DNA of 64,000 bases from Marilutibacter spongiae (lineage in GTDB: Bacteria > Pseudomonadota > Gammaproteobacteria > Xanthomonadales > Xanthomonadaceae), in NCBI RefSeq assembly GCF_014145325.1, contig NZ_JACHTF010000010.1, forward strand, positions 62,001-126,000, written 5' to 3'. The notes under the pieces are model-generated. The model did no database searches. It saw nothing but the letters and a program-made list of their open reading frames with translations, and was not told the DNA's origin. Both the position numbers and the translations under genes were made by a program. Below are positions 31,421 through 40,124 of this stretch, one piece after another (position 1 is the first letter of the stretch; each line of letters begins with the position of its first letter).

Positions 31421-32968
31421 TCAAAGCAGCACGACATCGAACTGCTCCTGCGAGTACTGCTCGTCGGGCTGGAAGCGGATGGACTTGCCGAGGAATTCCT
31501 CGAGTTCGGCGACCGCGGCCGATTCCTCGTCGGTGATGCGCACCACCACCGCCGGGGAAGCGATCACCAGCAGGCGCTGGGCGTCGAACTGGCGGACCTG
31601 GCGCACGATCTCGCGGAAGATCTCGTAGGTCACCGTCTCCGGCGTCTTCAGGGTGCCGCGGCCGCTGCATTCATGGCAGGGTTCGGACAGCTGCCGCTCC
31701 AGGCTCTCGGTGGTGCGCTTGCGCGTCATTTCCACCAGGCCCAGCGGCGAGAACTCGTACACGGTCGACTTGGCATGGTCGCGGGCCATCGACTTCTCGA
31801 GCTGGCGCAGCACCTGGCGGCGGTGCTCGGGATCGGTCATGTCGATGAAGTCGATGATGATGATGCCGCCCAGGTTGCGGAGCCGGAGCTGGCGGGCAAC
31901 CGACTGCGCCGCCTCCAGGTTGGTCCTGTAAACGGTTTCCTCGAGGTTGCGTTGACCGAGGAAGGAGCCGGTGTTCACGTCGATGGTGGTCATCGCCTCG
32001 GTCTGGTCGATGACCAGGTAGCCGCCCGACTTCAGCGGGACCTGCTTGTCGAGGGCGCGCTGGATCTCGTCCTCGACCCCGTACAGGTCGAAGATCGGCC
32101 GGGCGCCGCTGTAGTGCTCGATCTTCTCGTCCAGGCCGGGCATGAACTGCGCGGCGAACGCCCGCAGGCGGTCGCAGGTTTCGCGCGAGTCGACCTTCAC
32201 CCGCTCCACGTCCTTGCGCATCAGGTCGCGCACCGCGCGCATCGGTAGGCTGAGGTCCTCGTAGACGCGCTCGCCGACGCGGGCGCGCGCCGAGCGTTCC
32301 TCGATCAGCGACCAGGCCCGGCCCAGGTAGGCGATGTCCTCGGCCAGGGCCTCGGCCGGCTGTCCCTCGGCATTGGTGCGGACGATGTAGCCATGCGCGG
32401 GCGCGCCCGGGGTCGCGGCAGGTGCCGCGGGAGGCGTGCCTTCGCCGCCGCCGGCGGCCTGCCCGTTGGGGGCAAGCGCAGCCATGTGGTCCTTCAAGCG
32501 CTGGCGTTCGGCTTCGTCCTCGATGCGCGCCGAAACGCCCACCACGCGGGTGCGCGGCAACAGCACGAGGTAGCGCGAGGGGATGCTGAGCTGGGTGGTC
32601 AGGCGCGCGCCCTTGCTGCCGATCGGGTCCTTGACCACCTGCACGATGATCTCCTGGCCCTCGCGCAGAAGTTCGGTGATCGGTCGCGTCGGCGCCGGCG
32701 GCAGCGGCGCCTCGTCGCCTTCGCCGTTGCTGACCGGCGGCGGCTTGACGATGTCGGCCGCATGCAGGAACGCGGCGCGCTCCAGGCCGATCTCGACGAA
32801 GGCCGCCTGCATGCCGGGCATGACGCGCTGGACCTTGCCCTTGTAGATGTTGCCGACCACGCCGCGCGCCCAGCCGCGCTCGATGTGCAGTTCCTGCAGC
32901 ATGCCGTTCTCGACCACCGCCACGCGGGTCTCGCGCGGGGTGACGTTGACCAGGATCTCCTCGCTCAT
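31421..32968 (-). CDS. rng: Ribonuclease G
   Basis: 515 residues. RNase G is the RNase E paralogue that matures 16S rRNA 5' ends and degrades some mRNAs. It starts [21 protein letters not shown], split here as [10 protein letters not shown] / [10 protein letters not shown], followed by the S1 domain ([23 protein letters not shown] region), the DNase I-like catalytic part with [10 protein letters not shown] and IIIIDFIDM (catalytic Asp), and the zinc-link CHECSGRG. Two low-complexity stretches rich in Pro/Ala/Gly (near residues 62-75 and 158-185) make it a little longer than the 489 residues of E. coli. The start overlaps the maf stop as ATGA (32965-32968). A REP-like palindrome begins right after the stop. 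Confidence 0.95.
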   Translation of the reverse strand: MSEEILVNVTPRETRVAVVENGMLQELHIERGWARGVVGNIYKGKVQRVMPGMQAAFVEIGLERAAFLHAADIVKPPPVSNGEGDEAPLPPAPTRPITELLREGQEIIVQVVKDPIGSKGARLTTQLSIPSRYLVLLPRTRVVGVSARIEDEAERQRLKDHMAALAPNGQAAGGGEGTPPAAPAATPGAPAHGYIVRTNAEGQPAEALAEDIAYLGRAWSLIEERSARARVGERVYEDLSLPMRAVRDLMRKDVERVKVDSRETCDRLRAFAAQFMPGLDEKIEHYSGARPIFDLYGVEDEIQRALDKQVPLKSGGYLVIDQTEAMTTIDVNTGSFLGQRNLEETVYRTNLEAAQSVARQLRLRNLGGIIIIDFIDMTDPEHRRQVLRQLEKSMARDHAKSTVYEFSPLGLVEMTRKRTTESLERQLSEPCHECSGRGTLKTPETVTYEIFREIVRQVRQFDAQRLLVIASPAVVVRITDEESAAVAELEEFLGKSIRFQPDEQYSQEQFDVVLL

Positions 32969-33555
32969 GCGCGCGCCTCCACGCCCGCGGGCGGCAGGCC
33001 GGCTTCGCGCAGCAGGCGGTCGGTCTCGTGCAGGGGCAGCCCCATCACGCCGGAATAGCTGCCCTCCAGGCGGGTGACGAACACCTCCGCCGCGCCCTGG
33101 ATGGCATAGGCGCCGGCCTTGCCGAAGGCCTCGCCGGTGGCGATGTAGTCCGCGATGCGCGCCTCGTCGAGCGCGTCGAAGCCGACCATGGACGTCGACA
33201 CGGCCTCCAGCTCGCGACCCTCGGCAACCAGCCAGACCGCCGAGACCACCTGGTGGGTACGCCCGGACAGCTTGCGCAGCATGGCCGCGGCATCGGCCGC
33301 GTCGGCGGGCTTGCCGAACACCTCGTCGTCGAGGATGACCTCGGTATCCGAACCCAGTACGAAGGCACCGGGCACATCGCGCACCGTCTCCCACCCGGCC
33401 CGGGCTTTCTCCAGCGCGACGCGGCGCACGTAGGCCTCGGCGGCTTCGCCGGGCAGTCGCGCCTCCGGGATGTCCAGGTCGATCAGGTCGAAGCTGCGTC
33501 CGAGCCGGCCCAGGAGTTCGCGGCGGCGCGGGGATTTCGAGGCGAGATAGAGCAT
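32965..33555 (-). CDS. maf: Maf/YhdE nucleoside triphosphate pyrophosphatase
   Basis: 196 residues. Maf proteins hydrolyse non-canonical or specific NTPs (dTTP/UTP in the YhdE group) to the monophosphate. Signature [13 protein letters not shown] is at the N-terminus, then VLGSDTEV with the catalytic Asp and [12 protein letters not shown] near the end. ATG 33555 is preferred over ATG 33567 because GGAAG lies just upstream and the start then fits the family. Its stop overlaps the rng start. maf-rng-yhdP-tldD is a conserved block. Confidence 0.93.
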   Translation of the reverse strand: MLYLASKSPRRRELLGRLGRSFDLIDLDIPEARLPGEAAEAYVRRVALEKARAGWETVRDVPGAFVLGSDTEVILDDEVFGKPADAADAAAMLRKLSGRTHQVVSAVWLVAEGRELEAVSTSMVGFDALDEARIADYIATGEAFGKAGAYAIQGAAEVFVTRLEGSYSGVMGLPLHETDRLLREAGLPPAGVEARA

Positions 33556-33838
33556 CAAGGCTTCCATGACGTGGATGGGACGCCGGTCGGCGGGGCCGCG
33601 CCGCCGGCCGCCCCCGGCAGCCGATGGTGGGTCGGTGCGGGCCCGGGCACCGGATCGGGCGCGCCAACCGGCAACCGCGACGGCGTGGGCATACCGACGG
33701 AAGCATAACCTGCGGTGACTGAGCGCCAGCCGACGCCGGCCCGCGCAACCCCGACGCAGCTCACGGTTCGTTCACTGCCCATGCGTTCAATGAACAGGGC
33801 GCGTCCTTTCCCGACCCTTTCACCCCATTGGAGACACT

Positions 33839-34579
33839 ATGACCCGATCCCCCGTCCACGGCCTGCGCCCGCTGCTGCTCGCCACCGCCCTCGCCTTCGG
33901 AACCCTGCCCACGATGACCGCACACGCCCAGTCCAGCACCCAGGCCAGCCCCGATGGCACCCTGCTCTCGGTGTCCGCCCTGGGCGAGGTCAGCCAGGCG
34001 CCCGACATCGCCCGGCTCTCGACCGGCGTGGTGACGCAGGCCGCGGACGCGAACGCCGCCATGCGCGCCAACGCCGAGCAGATGAGCCGCGTGGTCGCGG
34101 CGCTCAAGGGCGCCGGCATCGCCGAGCGCGACATCCAGACCAGTGGCGTCAACCTCTATCCCCAGTACCGGCACGACGATGGCAGCGCCCCGACGATCAC
34201 CGGCTACCAGGCCAGCAACACCGTCAACGTGACCGTGCGCGACCTGGGCAAGCTGGGGCCCGTCATGGACACGCTCGTCGACGCCGGCGCCAACCAGGTC
34301 AACGGGCCGAGCTTCGACATCGACGACAAGACCGCCGCCCTGGACGAGGCGCGGCGCAAGGCGGTGGAGCAGGCGCGCGCGCGCGCCGCGATGTACGCCA
34401 AGACCCTGGGCCTGCGGGTGCGGCGGATCGTCAGCATCAGCGAGGGCGGCGACATCGCCCGGCCGATGCCGATGATGGCCATGGCGCGTGCGGAAAAGAG
34501 CAGCTTCGACACGCCGATATCACCCGGCGAAAACACCTTGTCGGTCAATCTGGACATCGTCTTCGAACTCGGTAATTGA
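33839..34579 (+). CDS. SIMPL (DUF541) periplasmic protein
   Basis: 246 residues. A signal peptide ends near residue 31 (AHA|QS). The SIMPL/DUF541 domain follows: LSVSALGEVSQAPDIARLS at the start, IQTSGVNLYPQY, GYQASNTVNVTVRDL, and a C-terminal TPISPGENTLSVNLDIVFEL. Family members (E. coli YggE) are periplasmic and linked to oxidative stress protection, mechanism unknown. GGAGA precedes ATG 33839. An imperfect palindrome GTTCA-A-TGAAC lies 44 bases upstream. It begins a short + strand insertion (SIMPL, small ORF, TonB-like) between maf and rlmH. Confidence 0.9.
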   Translation: MTRSPVHGLRPLLLATALAFGTLPTMTAHAQSSTQASPDGTLLSVSALGEVSQAPDIARLSTGVVTQAADANAAMRANAEQMSRVVAALKGAGIAERDIQTSGVNLYPQYRHDDGSAPTITGYQASNTVNVTVRDLGKLGPVMDTLVDAGANQVNGPSFDIDDKTAALDEARRKAVEQARARAAMYAKTLGLRVRRIVSISEGGDIARPMPMMAMARAEKSSFDTPISPGENTLSVNLDIVFELGN

Positions 34580-34581
34580 GC

Positions 34582-34758
34582 ATGATGTCCCAGCCGAACC
34601 CGACCGGCGGCGAACCCGATCCGAAGCCGGGGCGCAATCCGGGCTATCCGGAGAAGAACCCGGACGACCAGGACGACAGCCGCAAGCCGCCGCCGCCCGA
34701 CCCGGCCGAGGATGTCGACGCGCCGCCTGCGCGCGACGTCGACCACGACCCCGCCTAG
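34582..34758 (+). CDS. Small Pro/Asp-rich hypothetical protein
   Basis: 58 residues from ATG 34582 (ATG 34585 is also possible), starting two bases after the SIMPL stop. Composition is very biased: Pro, Asp, Lys and Gly dominate, with PEKNPDDQDDSRKPPPPDPAED in the middle (split: PEKNPDDQDD / SRKPPPPDPAED). No hydrophobic core, membrane helix or signal is visible, so it would be disordered. The tight spacing to SIMPL argues for translation; the biased composition argues for caution. Confidence 0.45.
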   Translation: MMSQPNPTGGEPDPKPGRNPGYPEKNPDDQDDSRKPPPPDPAEDVDAPPARDVDHDPA

Positions 34759-34908
34759 GCTTCTCGGGCACTGGCCCGTTGCGCGCGGGGGGCTCCCCCC
34801 CCCCGCGTGTCGGCCGGGGCGACGCGTCCGTCGCCCCCGGCCCCTGCCCCAACCCCGTTCGCCCTGGCCGTGCGTTCACCCCTCCACAACCCGTGAAGGA
34901 GGTGCAGC

Positions 34909-35601
34909 ATGGCCCACGCATTCCCCACAGGCGCGACGCGCGCCACCCGACCTGCCGCGACGCAGGGCCTGCGGCCCGACGCCACCCGCGTGCTGGCCCA
35001 GGCCGGCGTGATCGTCGTCCATGCCGCCGCCCTGATGATGCTGCTCACCCCGGCGCGGATCAGCCTCCCGGAGGCGCCGGACCGGGAAATGACGGTCCTC
35101 CTCCCGCCCACGCTGCACCAGCCGCCACCGCCGGTCGCCGTGACCCCGCGGGTACCCGATCGCGTGCCGGTCGCCCCGGCACCGGTGCCGCGGCAGCCGG
35201 CGCCGATCGTGGCCGCCGACGAAACGCCGTTCGACCTGCCCGCGCTGCCGGAAACGGCGGCCGGCGATGCGTCCCCGGACATGGACGCCGGACCGTCGAT
35301 CGACAGCGCACCCGACCTGTCGCCGATGACGGGCGCGAGCCTGGCCTACGCCGACGCCCCCGCCCCGCGCTATCCGCCCCGGGCGGTGCGCGAGGGTCGC
35401 AGCGGCACGGTCCTGCTCGACATCACCGTCGGCACCGATGGCAAGCCCCTGGAGGTGAGCATCGCCCGCAGCAGCGGGCACCGCGACCTGGACCAGGCCG
35501 CACTGCGGCAGGTGCTTCGCCACTGGCGCTTCCAGCCCGCGATGCGCGATGGCCATGCCGTCGTCGCGATCGGCCGGGTCCCGGTGGACTTCAAGCTGTA
35601 G
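34909..35601 (+). CDS. TonB family energy transducer
   Basis: 230 residues. An N-terminal membrane helix (about 29-47, VLAQAGVIVVHAAALMMLL) is followed by a Pro-rich periplasmic spacer (about 60-125) and a TonB C-terminal domain (about 145-230) with APRYPPRAVREGRSGTVLLD and HWRFQPAMRDGHAV, normal for the family. TonB passes proton-motive energy from ExbB/ExbD to outer membrane receptors; no exbB/exbD is nearby, and this genome family usually has several TonB-like proteins. ATG 34909 has an excellent AAGGAGGTG site. Confidence 0.88.
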   Translation: MAHAFPTGATRATRPAATQGLRPDATRVLAQAGVIVVHAAALMMLLTPARISLPEAPDREMTVLLPPTLHQPPPPVAVTPRVPDRVPVAPAPVPRQPAPIVAADETPFDLPALPETAAGDASPDMDAGPSIDSAPDLSPMTGASLAYADAPAPRYPPRAVREGRSGTVLLDITVGTDGKPLEVSIARSSGHRDLDQAALRQVLRHWRFQPAMRDGHAVVAIGRVPVDFKL

Positions 35602-35632
35602 GCACGCCGGGGGGCGGCGCGCGCGCTGCCCC

Positions 35633-36103
35633 TCAGGCCCGGTGGTAGGGGTGGTTGGCGAGCATCGCCGCCGCCCGGTACAACTGCTCGGCGACCACCA
35701 GCCGCACGAGCATGTGCGGCAGGGTCGCGGCACCCAGCGACCAGCTTTCGTCCGCCTGCGCCAGCACCTCCGGGGCGTGGCCTTCCGGGCCGCCGATCAG
35801 GAACGCGAGGTCCCGCCCCTGTCCGCGCCAGTGCTCCAGGCGCTGCGACAGTTGTTCGGAACTCCAGGGCTTGCCGCGGCCGTCCAGGGTCACCACCCAT
35901 GCCTGCCGGGGCAGTGCGGCGAGCACGCGGCCGCCTTCGTCCTGCATCGCGCGGGCCGCATCGCGGTTCTTGCCGCGCAGGCCCGGGGCGACTTCGGCCA
36001 GTTCCAGCGGCAGCCAGTGCGACAGGCGCTTGCGGTATTCCTCGAAGCCCTCGGCCACCCAGGCCGGGGGGCGTTCGCCGACGGCGATCAGTCTTGCCTT
36101 CAT
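35633..36103 (-). CDS. rlmH: RlmH, 23S rRNA pseudouridine-1915 N3-methyltransferase
   Basis: 156 residues, exactly the usual SPOUT-family length. RlmH methylates pseudouridine 1915 in helix 69 of 23S rRNA within the assembled 70S ribosome. Diagnostic parts are MKARLIAVGE at the start, WVVTLDGRGKPWSSEQL, the knot segment FLIGGPEGH, and the C-terminal YRAAAMLANHPYHR. ATG 36103 is preferred over an upstream frame extension to 36130. In relatives rlmH directly follows rsfS; here a PhoX-like gene in the opposite direction is inserted between them. Confidence 0.96.
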   Translation of the reverse strand: MKARLIAVGERPPAWVAEGFEEYRKRLSHWLPLELAEVAPGLRGKNRDAARAMQDEGGRVLAALPRQAWVVTLDGRGKPWSSEQLSQRLEHWRGQGRDLAFLIGGPEGHAPEVLAQADESWSLGAATLPHMLVRLVVAEQLYRAAAMLANHPYHRA

Positions 36104-36152
36104 GCGGCCATGGTAGCGGCCCGCGGTCACGGATCGGAACTTTGCAACCCAG

Positions 36153-36170
36153 GCGTCATCCGGGCGTTAT
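36153..36170 (+). promoter_or_regulatory. Possible pho-box-like direct repeat upstream of the PhoX-like gene
   Basis: GCGTCAT-CCGG-GCGTTAT has two 7-base direct repeats separated by 4 bases, the spacing of a PhoB box (CTGTCAT-N4-CTGTCAT). It matches 5 of 7 and 4 of 7 bases, so the sequence match is modest. It lies 55 bases upstream of the start. The placement before a likely phosphatase gene is the main support. Confidence 0.3.
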
Positions 36171-36224
36171 CCAGCCCACGCAGCATCGGGCACTCCCCCG
36201 CCCCAGCCCCGCAGGAGTTCCCCG

Positions 36225-37799
36225 ATGCAAGACGCAGATCTCTCCCGCCGCCAGGTCCTCAAGGGCAGCGCCGCCGCGATGGCGGTTGGCGCCATTGGCA
36301 GCCTCGGCGCGCTGCAGTCCCGCCAGGCCCAGGCCCACGGTCGCCGCGATCCGGTGCAGATGGCCCCGGTCCCGAGCCCCTTCGGCCGCCTCGCGCCCGT
36401 CGCCGACCTGACCACCGGCCTGCCCCTGCTGCAGCTGCCGCGCGGCTTCAGCTACCGCTCCTTCGGCTGGAGCGGCGACGCCATGGCCGACGGCCAGGCC
36501 TGCCCCGACCGCCATGACGGCATGGCCGTCGTACGCGCCTATCCCCAGGGCTGCCCCGGCTTCCCCGGCCGTGGGCGCGGCCACGCCAGTGGGCGCGGTC
36601 GCGGCCGCCGCCCGGCACCGGAACTCGTGCTGGTGCGCAACCACGAACGCGGCGCGGTCTCGCCGATCCAGGCCCCGGGCATGTACGACACCGGCGACCT
36701 CGGCGGCGGGCAGCGCGCGGGCGGTGGCACCACCAACCTGCTGTGGCGCGAGGGCGAATGGGTCGACATGGCCCCGAGCCTGGGCGGCACCCTGGTCAAC
36801 TGCGCCGGCGGCCTCACCCCGTGGGGCACTTGGCTGAGCTGCGAGGAGATCAAGACCGACCAGCAGTCCAGCGAAGGCAAGAAGCACGGCTACGTGTTCG
36901 AGGTGCACCCGGAAGCCGAGCGCACCACCGGGCGGCCGCTGGTGGGCCTGGGCCGCTTCAGCCATGAGGCGGTGGCGGTGGACCCGCGCACCGGCATCGT
37001 TTACCTGACCGAGGACGACCGCAACAAGGCCGGCCTGTACCGCTTCGTCCCCAACGACCGTTTCGGCCGCCCGGGTTCGCTGGAGAACGGCGGCCGCCTG
37101 CAGGCAGCGCGGGTGCGGCGGCGTCCCAACGCCGACCTCACCGTGGCCGCGGTGGGCGACCGCTACCTGCTCGAGTGGGTGGACATCGCCGAACCCGACC
37201 TGGGGGCGATCGCGGCGCCATCGGGCTATCCCGACATCGGCACGGGCGAGACGCTGAGCGGGCCATTCGCGCAGGGATGGGCCGAGGGCGGCCTGCGCAT
37301 GAGCCGCGGCGAGGGCATCTGGTATGCCCACGGCAAGATGTTCATCGTCGACACCGCGACCGGCGTCGACGCCCAAGGCCGCCGCGGTCGCGGTCGCGGC
37401 GCGGTATGGGTACTGGACCTCTACAGCCAGCAGCTCACCGCGCTGTACGTCAGCGGCGACCAGCTCGCCGGCAACAACCCGGACAACATCACCGTCAGCC
37501 CGCGTGGCGGCGTGGTCCTGTGCGAGGACGGCGGCGAGAGTCCGGACGAGTACGGCCCGGGTGCGCGCCTGCTCGGCCTCAACCGTCGCGGCGAAGCCTG
37601 GTACCTGTGCAAGAACAACGTCGAACTGACCGACGCGCAGATCGCCGGCGCCGGCAAGCAGATCCCCGAGGGCGACTACCGCGGCAGCGAGTTCTGCGGC
37701 GCCTGCTGGGATCCCGTCGGCCGCACGCTGTTCGTGAACATCCAGACCCCGGGCATCACCCTGGCCATCACCGGCCCGTGGTGGTTCGGCGGGCTCTGA
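36225..37799 (+). CDS. PhoX-like (DUF839) Tat-exported protein
   Basis: 524 residues. A twin-arginine signal (SRRQVLKGSAAA, Arg8-Arg9) ends near AQA|HG (about 37), so the folded protein is exported by Tat. The remainder is a DUF839/PhoX beta-propeller: LVRNHERG, GGTTNL, NCAGGLTPWGTWLSCEE, and GLGRFSHEAVAVDPRTG-VYLTED. PhoX enzymes are Ca/Fe-dependent alkaline phosphatases, but many DUF839 members are unassayed, so the activity is inferred. Unusual are two Arg-Gly-rich stretches (GRGRGHASGRGRGRR at about 110-125 and GRRGRGRGAV at about 386-396). It is inserted between rsfS and rlmH on the opposite strand. Confidence 0.85.
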   Translation: MQDADLSRRQVLKGSAAAMAVGAIGSLGALQSRQAQAHGRRDPVQMAPVPSPFGRLAPVADLTTGLPLLQLPRGFSYRSFGWSGDAMADGQACPDRHDGMAVVRAYPQGCPGFPGRGRGHASGRGRGRRPAPELVLVRNHERGAVSPIQAPGMYDTGDLGGGQRAGGGTTNLLWREGEWVDMAPSLGGTLVNCAGGLTPWGTWLSCEEIKTDQQSSEGKKHGYVFEVHPEAERTTGRPLVGLGRFSHEAVAVDPRTGIVYLTEDDRNKAGLYRFVPNDRFGRPGSLENGGRLQAARVRRRPNADLTVAAVGDRYLLEWVDIAEPDLGAIAAPSGYPDIGTGETLSGPFAQGWAEGGLRMSRGEGIWYAHGKMFIVDTATGVDAQGRRGRGRGAVWVLDLYSQQLTALYVSGDQLAGNNPDNITVSPRGGVVLCEDGGESPDEYGPGARLLGLNRRGEAWYLCKNNVELTDAQIAGAGKQIPEGDYRGSEFCGACWDPVGRTLFVNIQTPGITLAITGPWWFGGL

Positions 37800-37839
37800 T
37801 GGCGGACGCCGCACCGTCACGCGCCGTATGTGCACGAAC

Positions 37840-37869
37840 GAGAACGGCGCCCCGGGGGGCGCCGTTCTC
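37840..37869. terminator. Bidirectional hairpin between PhoX-like gene and rsfS
   Basis: A perfect 12-bp stem, GAGAACGGCGCC/GGCGCCGTTCTC, with a CCGGGG loop lies 40 bases past the PhoX stop and 38 bases before the rsfS stop, between convergent genes. There is no long U-tract on either strand. Confidence 0.6.
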
Positions 37870-37907
37870 ATGTGATCCGGGACCGGCGGGCGCGGTCCCC
37901 GCACCGC

Positions 37908-38327
37908 CTACTGCGCCTGTTCGGCCTCCTCGGCCTCGTCGTCGCCCGGCGGCTGGTCGCCCACCGTCCACAGGCGCTCGAGCGCATAGAACTCGCGCAC
38001 GCGCGGCAGCATCACGTGGACGATGACGTCGGCGAGGTCGACGAGCACCCATTCGGCTTCGCGCTCGCCTTCCACGCCCAGCGGCATGACGCCCAGGCCC
38101 TTGGCGAACTTGACCACCTCGTCGGCGATCGACTTGACGTGGCGCGTCGAGGTGCCCGACACGACCACCATGTAGTCGGTGACGCTGCTCTTGCCGCGCA
38201 CGTCGATCTCGACGGCGTCCTTGCCCTTGAGCTCCTCGATCGCGGAGCGGACGGCGCCAAGCAGTTTGTCGACGGACGGCGGCGGATCGGGAAGGCGGGT
38301 CTTGATGACGTGGGCTTGGTTGCTCAA
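37908..38327 (-). CDS. rsfS: RsfS, ribosome silencing factor
   Basis: 139 residues. RsfS binds uL14 on the 50S subunit and blocks subunit joining in starvation. The Iojap-fold core (about 18-118) has AIEELKGKDAVEIDVRG, MVVVSGTSTRHVKSIADEV, and WVLVDLADVIVHVMLPRVREFY (split: WVLVDLADVIVHV / MLPRVREFY), which are diagnostic. A short acidic tail follows. It lies 39 bases downstream of nadD on the same strand; nadD-rsfS is conserved. rlmH, normally next, is displaced by the PhoX-like insertion. Confidence 0.96.
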   Translation of the reverse strand: MSNQAHVIKTRLPDPPPSVDKLLGAVRSAIEELKGKDAVEIDVRGKSSVTDYMVVVSGTSTRHVKSIADEVVKFAKGLGVMPLGVEGEREAEWVLVDLADVIVHVMLPRVREFYALERLWTVGDQPPGDDEAEEAEQAQ

Positions 38328-38366
38328 GTGGTCGGCTCTGGAACGATTCGGGGGACTTGGCCGCGA

Positions 38367-39059
38367 TTATACCTGCTGGGAGGACGCGCCCGGCGTCGCG
38401 CGCGACGCCGGTTCAGCTTCCGCGCCGTACAGGCGATGCCGGCGGATATAGGCGGCGACGCCGGGCGGCACCTGCGCCTCCCAGTGGCCGCCCTGGACGA
38501 TGGCGCGGCGGATCGCACTCGCCGAATGCGGGTGCAAGGGCTGGTCCAGCCGCAGCACGCGCCCGGCCGGACTTGCGCGCAAGGCCTCCACCGAATCCAC
38601 CCAGCGGCCCGCCGAGGCCGCACGCAAGGCCTCCGGCAGCGCGCCGTCGAGGCCTGCGCCGGGGCGCTCGGCGACCATGAAATGCGCCAGGCCGAACAGG
38701 GCCTGCCACTCCTTCCAGCCCGGCAGGCCGAGGAAGCTGTCGGCCCCCAGCAGCAGGACCACCGGACGCTGCCCGCCGAGCTGCCCGCGCAGGCCGCGCA
38801 GGGTATCGACCGACCAGGAGCGACCGTCGCGCTCGAGTTCGCGGCGGTCCACCTCCATGCCGGGCTCGCCGTCGACGGCGATGTCGAGCATGCGCGCCCG
38901 GTGCAGGGCGCTCGCCCCAGGTGGCGCGCGGTGGGGCGGATCGGCGGCCGGCATCAGGCGCACGGTGGCGCCGAGCGCGTCCCGCCCGCTGCGGGCGATC
39001 GCCAGATGACCGAGATGGACCGGATCGAAGGTACCGCCGTAGATCAGCCAGGGGTCCAT
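38367..39059 (-). CDS. nadD: NadD, nicotinate-mononucleotide adenylyltransferase
   Basis: 230 residues. NadD joins NaMN and ATP to nicotinic acid adenine dinucleotide, a late step of NAD synthesis. The nucleotidyltransferase motif GGTFDPVHLGHL is at the N-terminus and the second signature HPHSASAIRRAI (the ISSTxIR-equivalent) is near the C-terminus; LLLGADSFLGLPGWKEW lies between. Stop is TAA at 38367-38369, starting in the order leuS-lptE-holA-nadD-rsfS. Start ATG 39059 lies 8 bases after the holA stop. Confidence 0.95.
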   Translation of the reverse strand: MDPWLIYGGTFDPVHLGHLAIARSGRDALGATVRLMPAADPPHRAPPGASALHRARMLDIAVDGEPGMEVDRRELERDGRSWSVDTLRGLRGQLGGQRPVVLLLGADSFLGLPGWKEWQALFGLAHFMVAERPGAGLDGALPEALRAASAGRWVDSVEALRASPAGRVLRLDQPLHPHSASAIRRAIVQGGHWEAQVPPGVAAYIRRHRLYGAEAEPASRATPGASSQQV

Positions 39060-39067
39060 GCGCGCCC

Positions 39068-40120
39068 TCAGACGGGCGTGGCGACCAGCAGCCGCACGGC
39101 TTTCGCATCGGCGACGGCCAACAGCAGGCGCTCCAGACCCAGCCAGGGGTCGCCCGGGGCCCGGCCCTTGACCATGCGGTCGACCTTGCCGGCCACGCCA
39201 ACGAAGGCCTCCCAGCGCGGCGCGGCGTGCCGCTGCAGCGCCCGGCGGTAGACCGACTGCTTGGAGTCCCAGATCCGCTGGGCCTTGAACTCGGCCGACA
39301 GGTTGCCGCCGCTGGCGGACACGCGCGCCAACGCGGCGGCGCGCTGCAGCTCCATCACCACCATGCCCATCAGCGCGGGTACCGCCGCCCCCTCGGCGCG
39401 CAACCCGGCCAGCATCCGCGAGACCAGGGCGGGCTGGCCGTTCATGGCCGCGTCGAGCAGGCGGAACACGTCGTAGCGGGCGGCATCGGCCACCAGCGAC
39501 TGCATGCGCGCCACGTCCAGTGGTGCGTCGTCGCCCCGGGCCAGCAGGGCCAGCTTCTCGATCTCCTGTGCGGCGGCGAGCAGGTTGCCCTCGACCCGGT
39601 CGGCCAGCAGCTGCACGGCATCGCGGTCGGCGACCAGCCCATGCCCGCGCAGGCGGCGCTCGATCCACTCCGGCAGTTCGTGAGGCTTGGTCGCCCAGGC
39701 GATGGCGACGTGCCCCACCCGGCCGATGGCGTCGCTCCACTTGCCGGCGTGCTTCTTGCTCCACTCGCCTGCGGTGACCAGCAGGACCACGTCGGCGGCG
39801 GGCGCCGCGCAGAAGTCGGCGATGACCGCCGACCCGTCCTTGCCCGGCTTGCCGGTCGGCAGTCGCAGTTCGACCAGGCGACGGCTCGCGAACAGGCTGG
39901 GCGCGTTGAACGTGGCTTCCAGGCGCGCCCAGTCGGGCTCGCGCTGGTTACCCTCGGCTTCGAACACCTCGCGCTCGTCGATGCCCTGGGCGCGCGCCGC
40001 GGCGCGTACCGCGTCGGCGGCCTCGAGGACCCGCAGGGGTTCCGGGCCGGCGATCAGGTAGGCCGGCCTGAGGGGCTCGGATTCGAGCCGGGCCGCCAAT
40101 TGCTCCGGCTTGAGTTCCAC
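39068..40120 (-). CDS. holA: DNA polymerase III delta subunit
   Basis: 350 residues. HolA (delta) opens the beta clamp as part of the clamp loader. The AAA+-like N-terminal domain has AYLIAGPEPLRVLEAADAVR, and the family segments LVELRLPTGKPGKDG and ALNLPEW-equivalent HELPEWIERRLRG are visible, then the collar domain (DVFRLLDAAMNGQPALVSRM). ATG 40120 is 4 bases from the lptE stop. It belongs to the leuS-lptE-holA-nadD transcript; together with dnaE in this window two subunits of the replicase are encoded. Confidence 0.94.
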   Translation of the reverse strand: MELKPEQLAARLESEPLRPAYLIAGPEPLRVLEAADAVRAAARAQGIDEREVFEAEGNQREPDWARLEATFNAPSLFASRRLVELRLPTGKPGKDGSAVIADFCAAPAADVVLLVTAGEWSKKHAGKWSDAIGRVGHVAIAWATKPHELPEWIERRLRGHGLVADRDAVQLLADRVEGNLLAAAQEIEKLALLARGDDAPLDVARMQSLVADAARYDVFRLLDAAMNGQPALVSRMLAGLRAEGAAVPALMGMVVMELQRAAALARVSASGGNLSAEFKAQRIWDSKQSVYRRALQRHAAPRWEAFVGVAGKVDRMVKGRAPGDPWLGLERLLLAVADAKAVRLLVATPV

Positions 40121-40124
40121 CGCT

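Noticed and set aside
27926-32248. A 1440-residue open frame on the plus strand opposite yhdP and rng
   Set aside because: It is the antisense shadow of two well-supported genes; composition is unlike a protein and there is no start signal.
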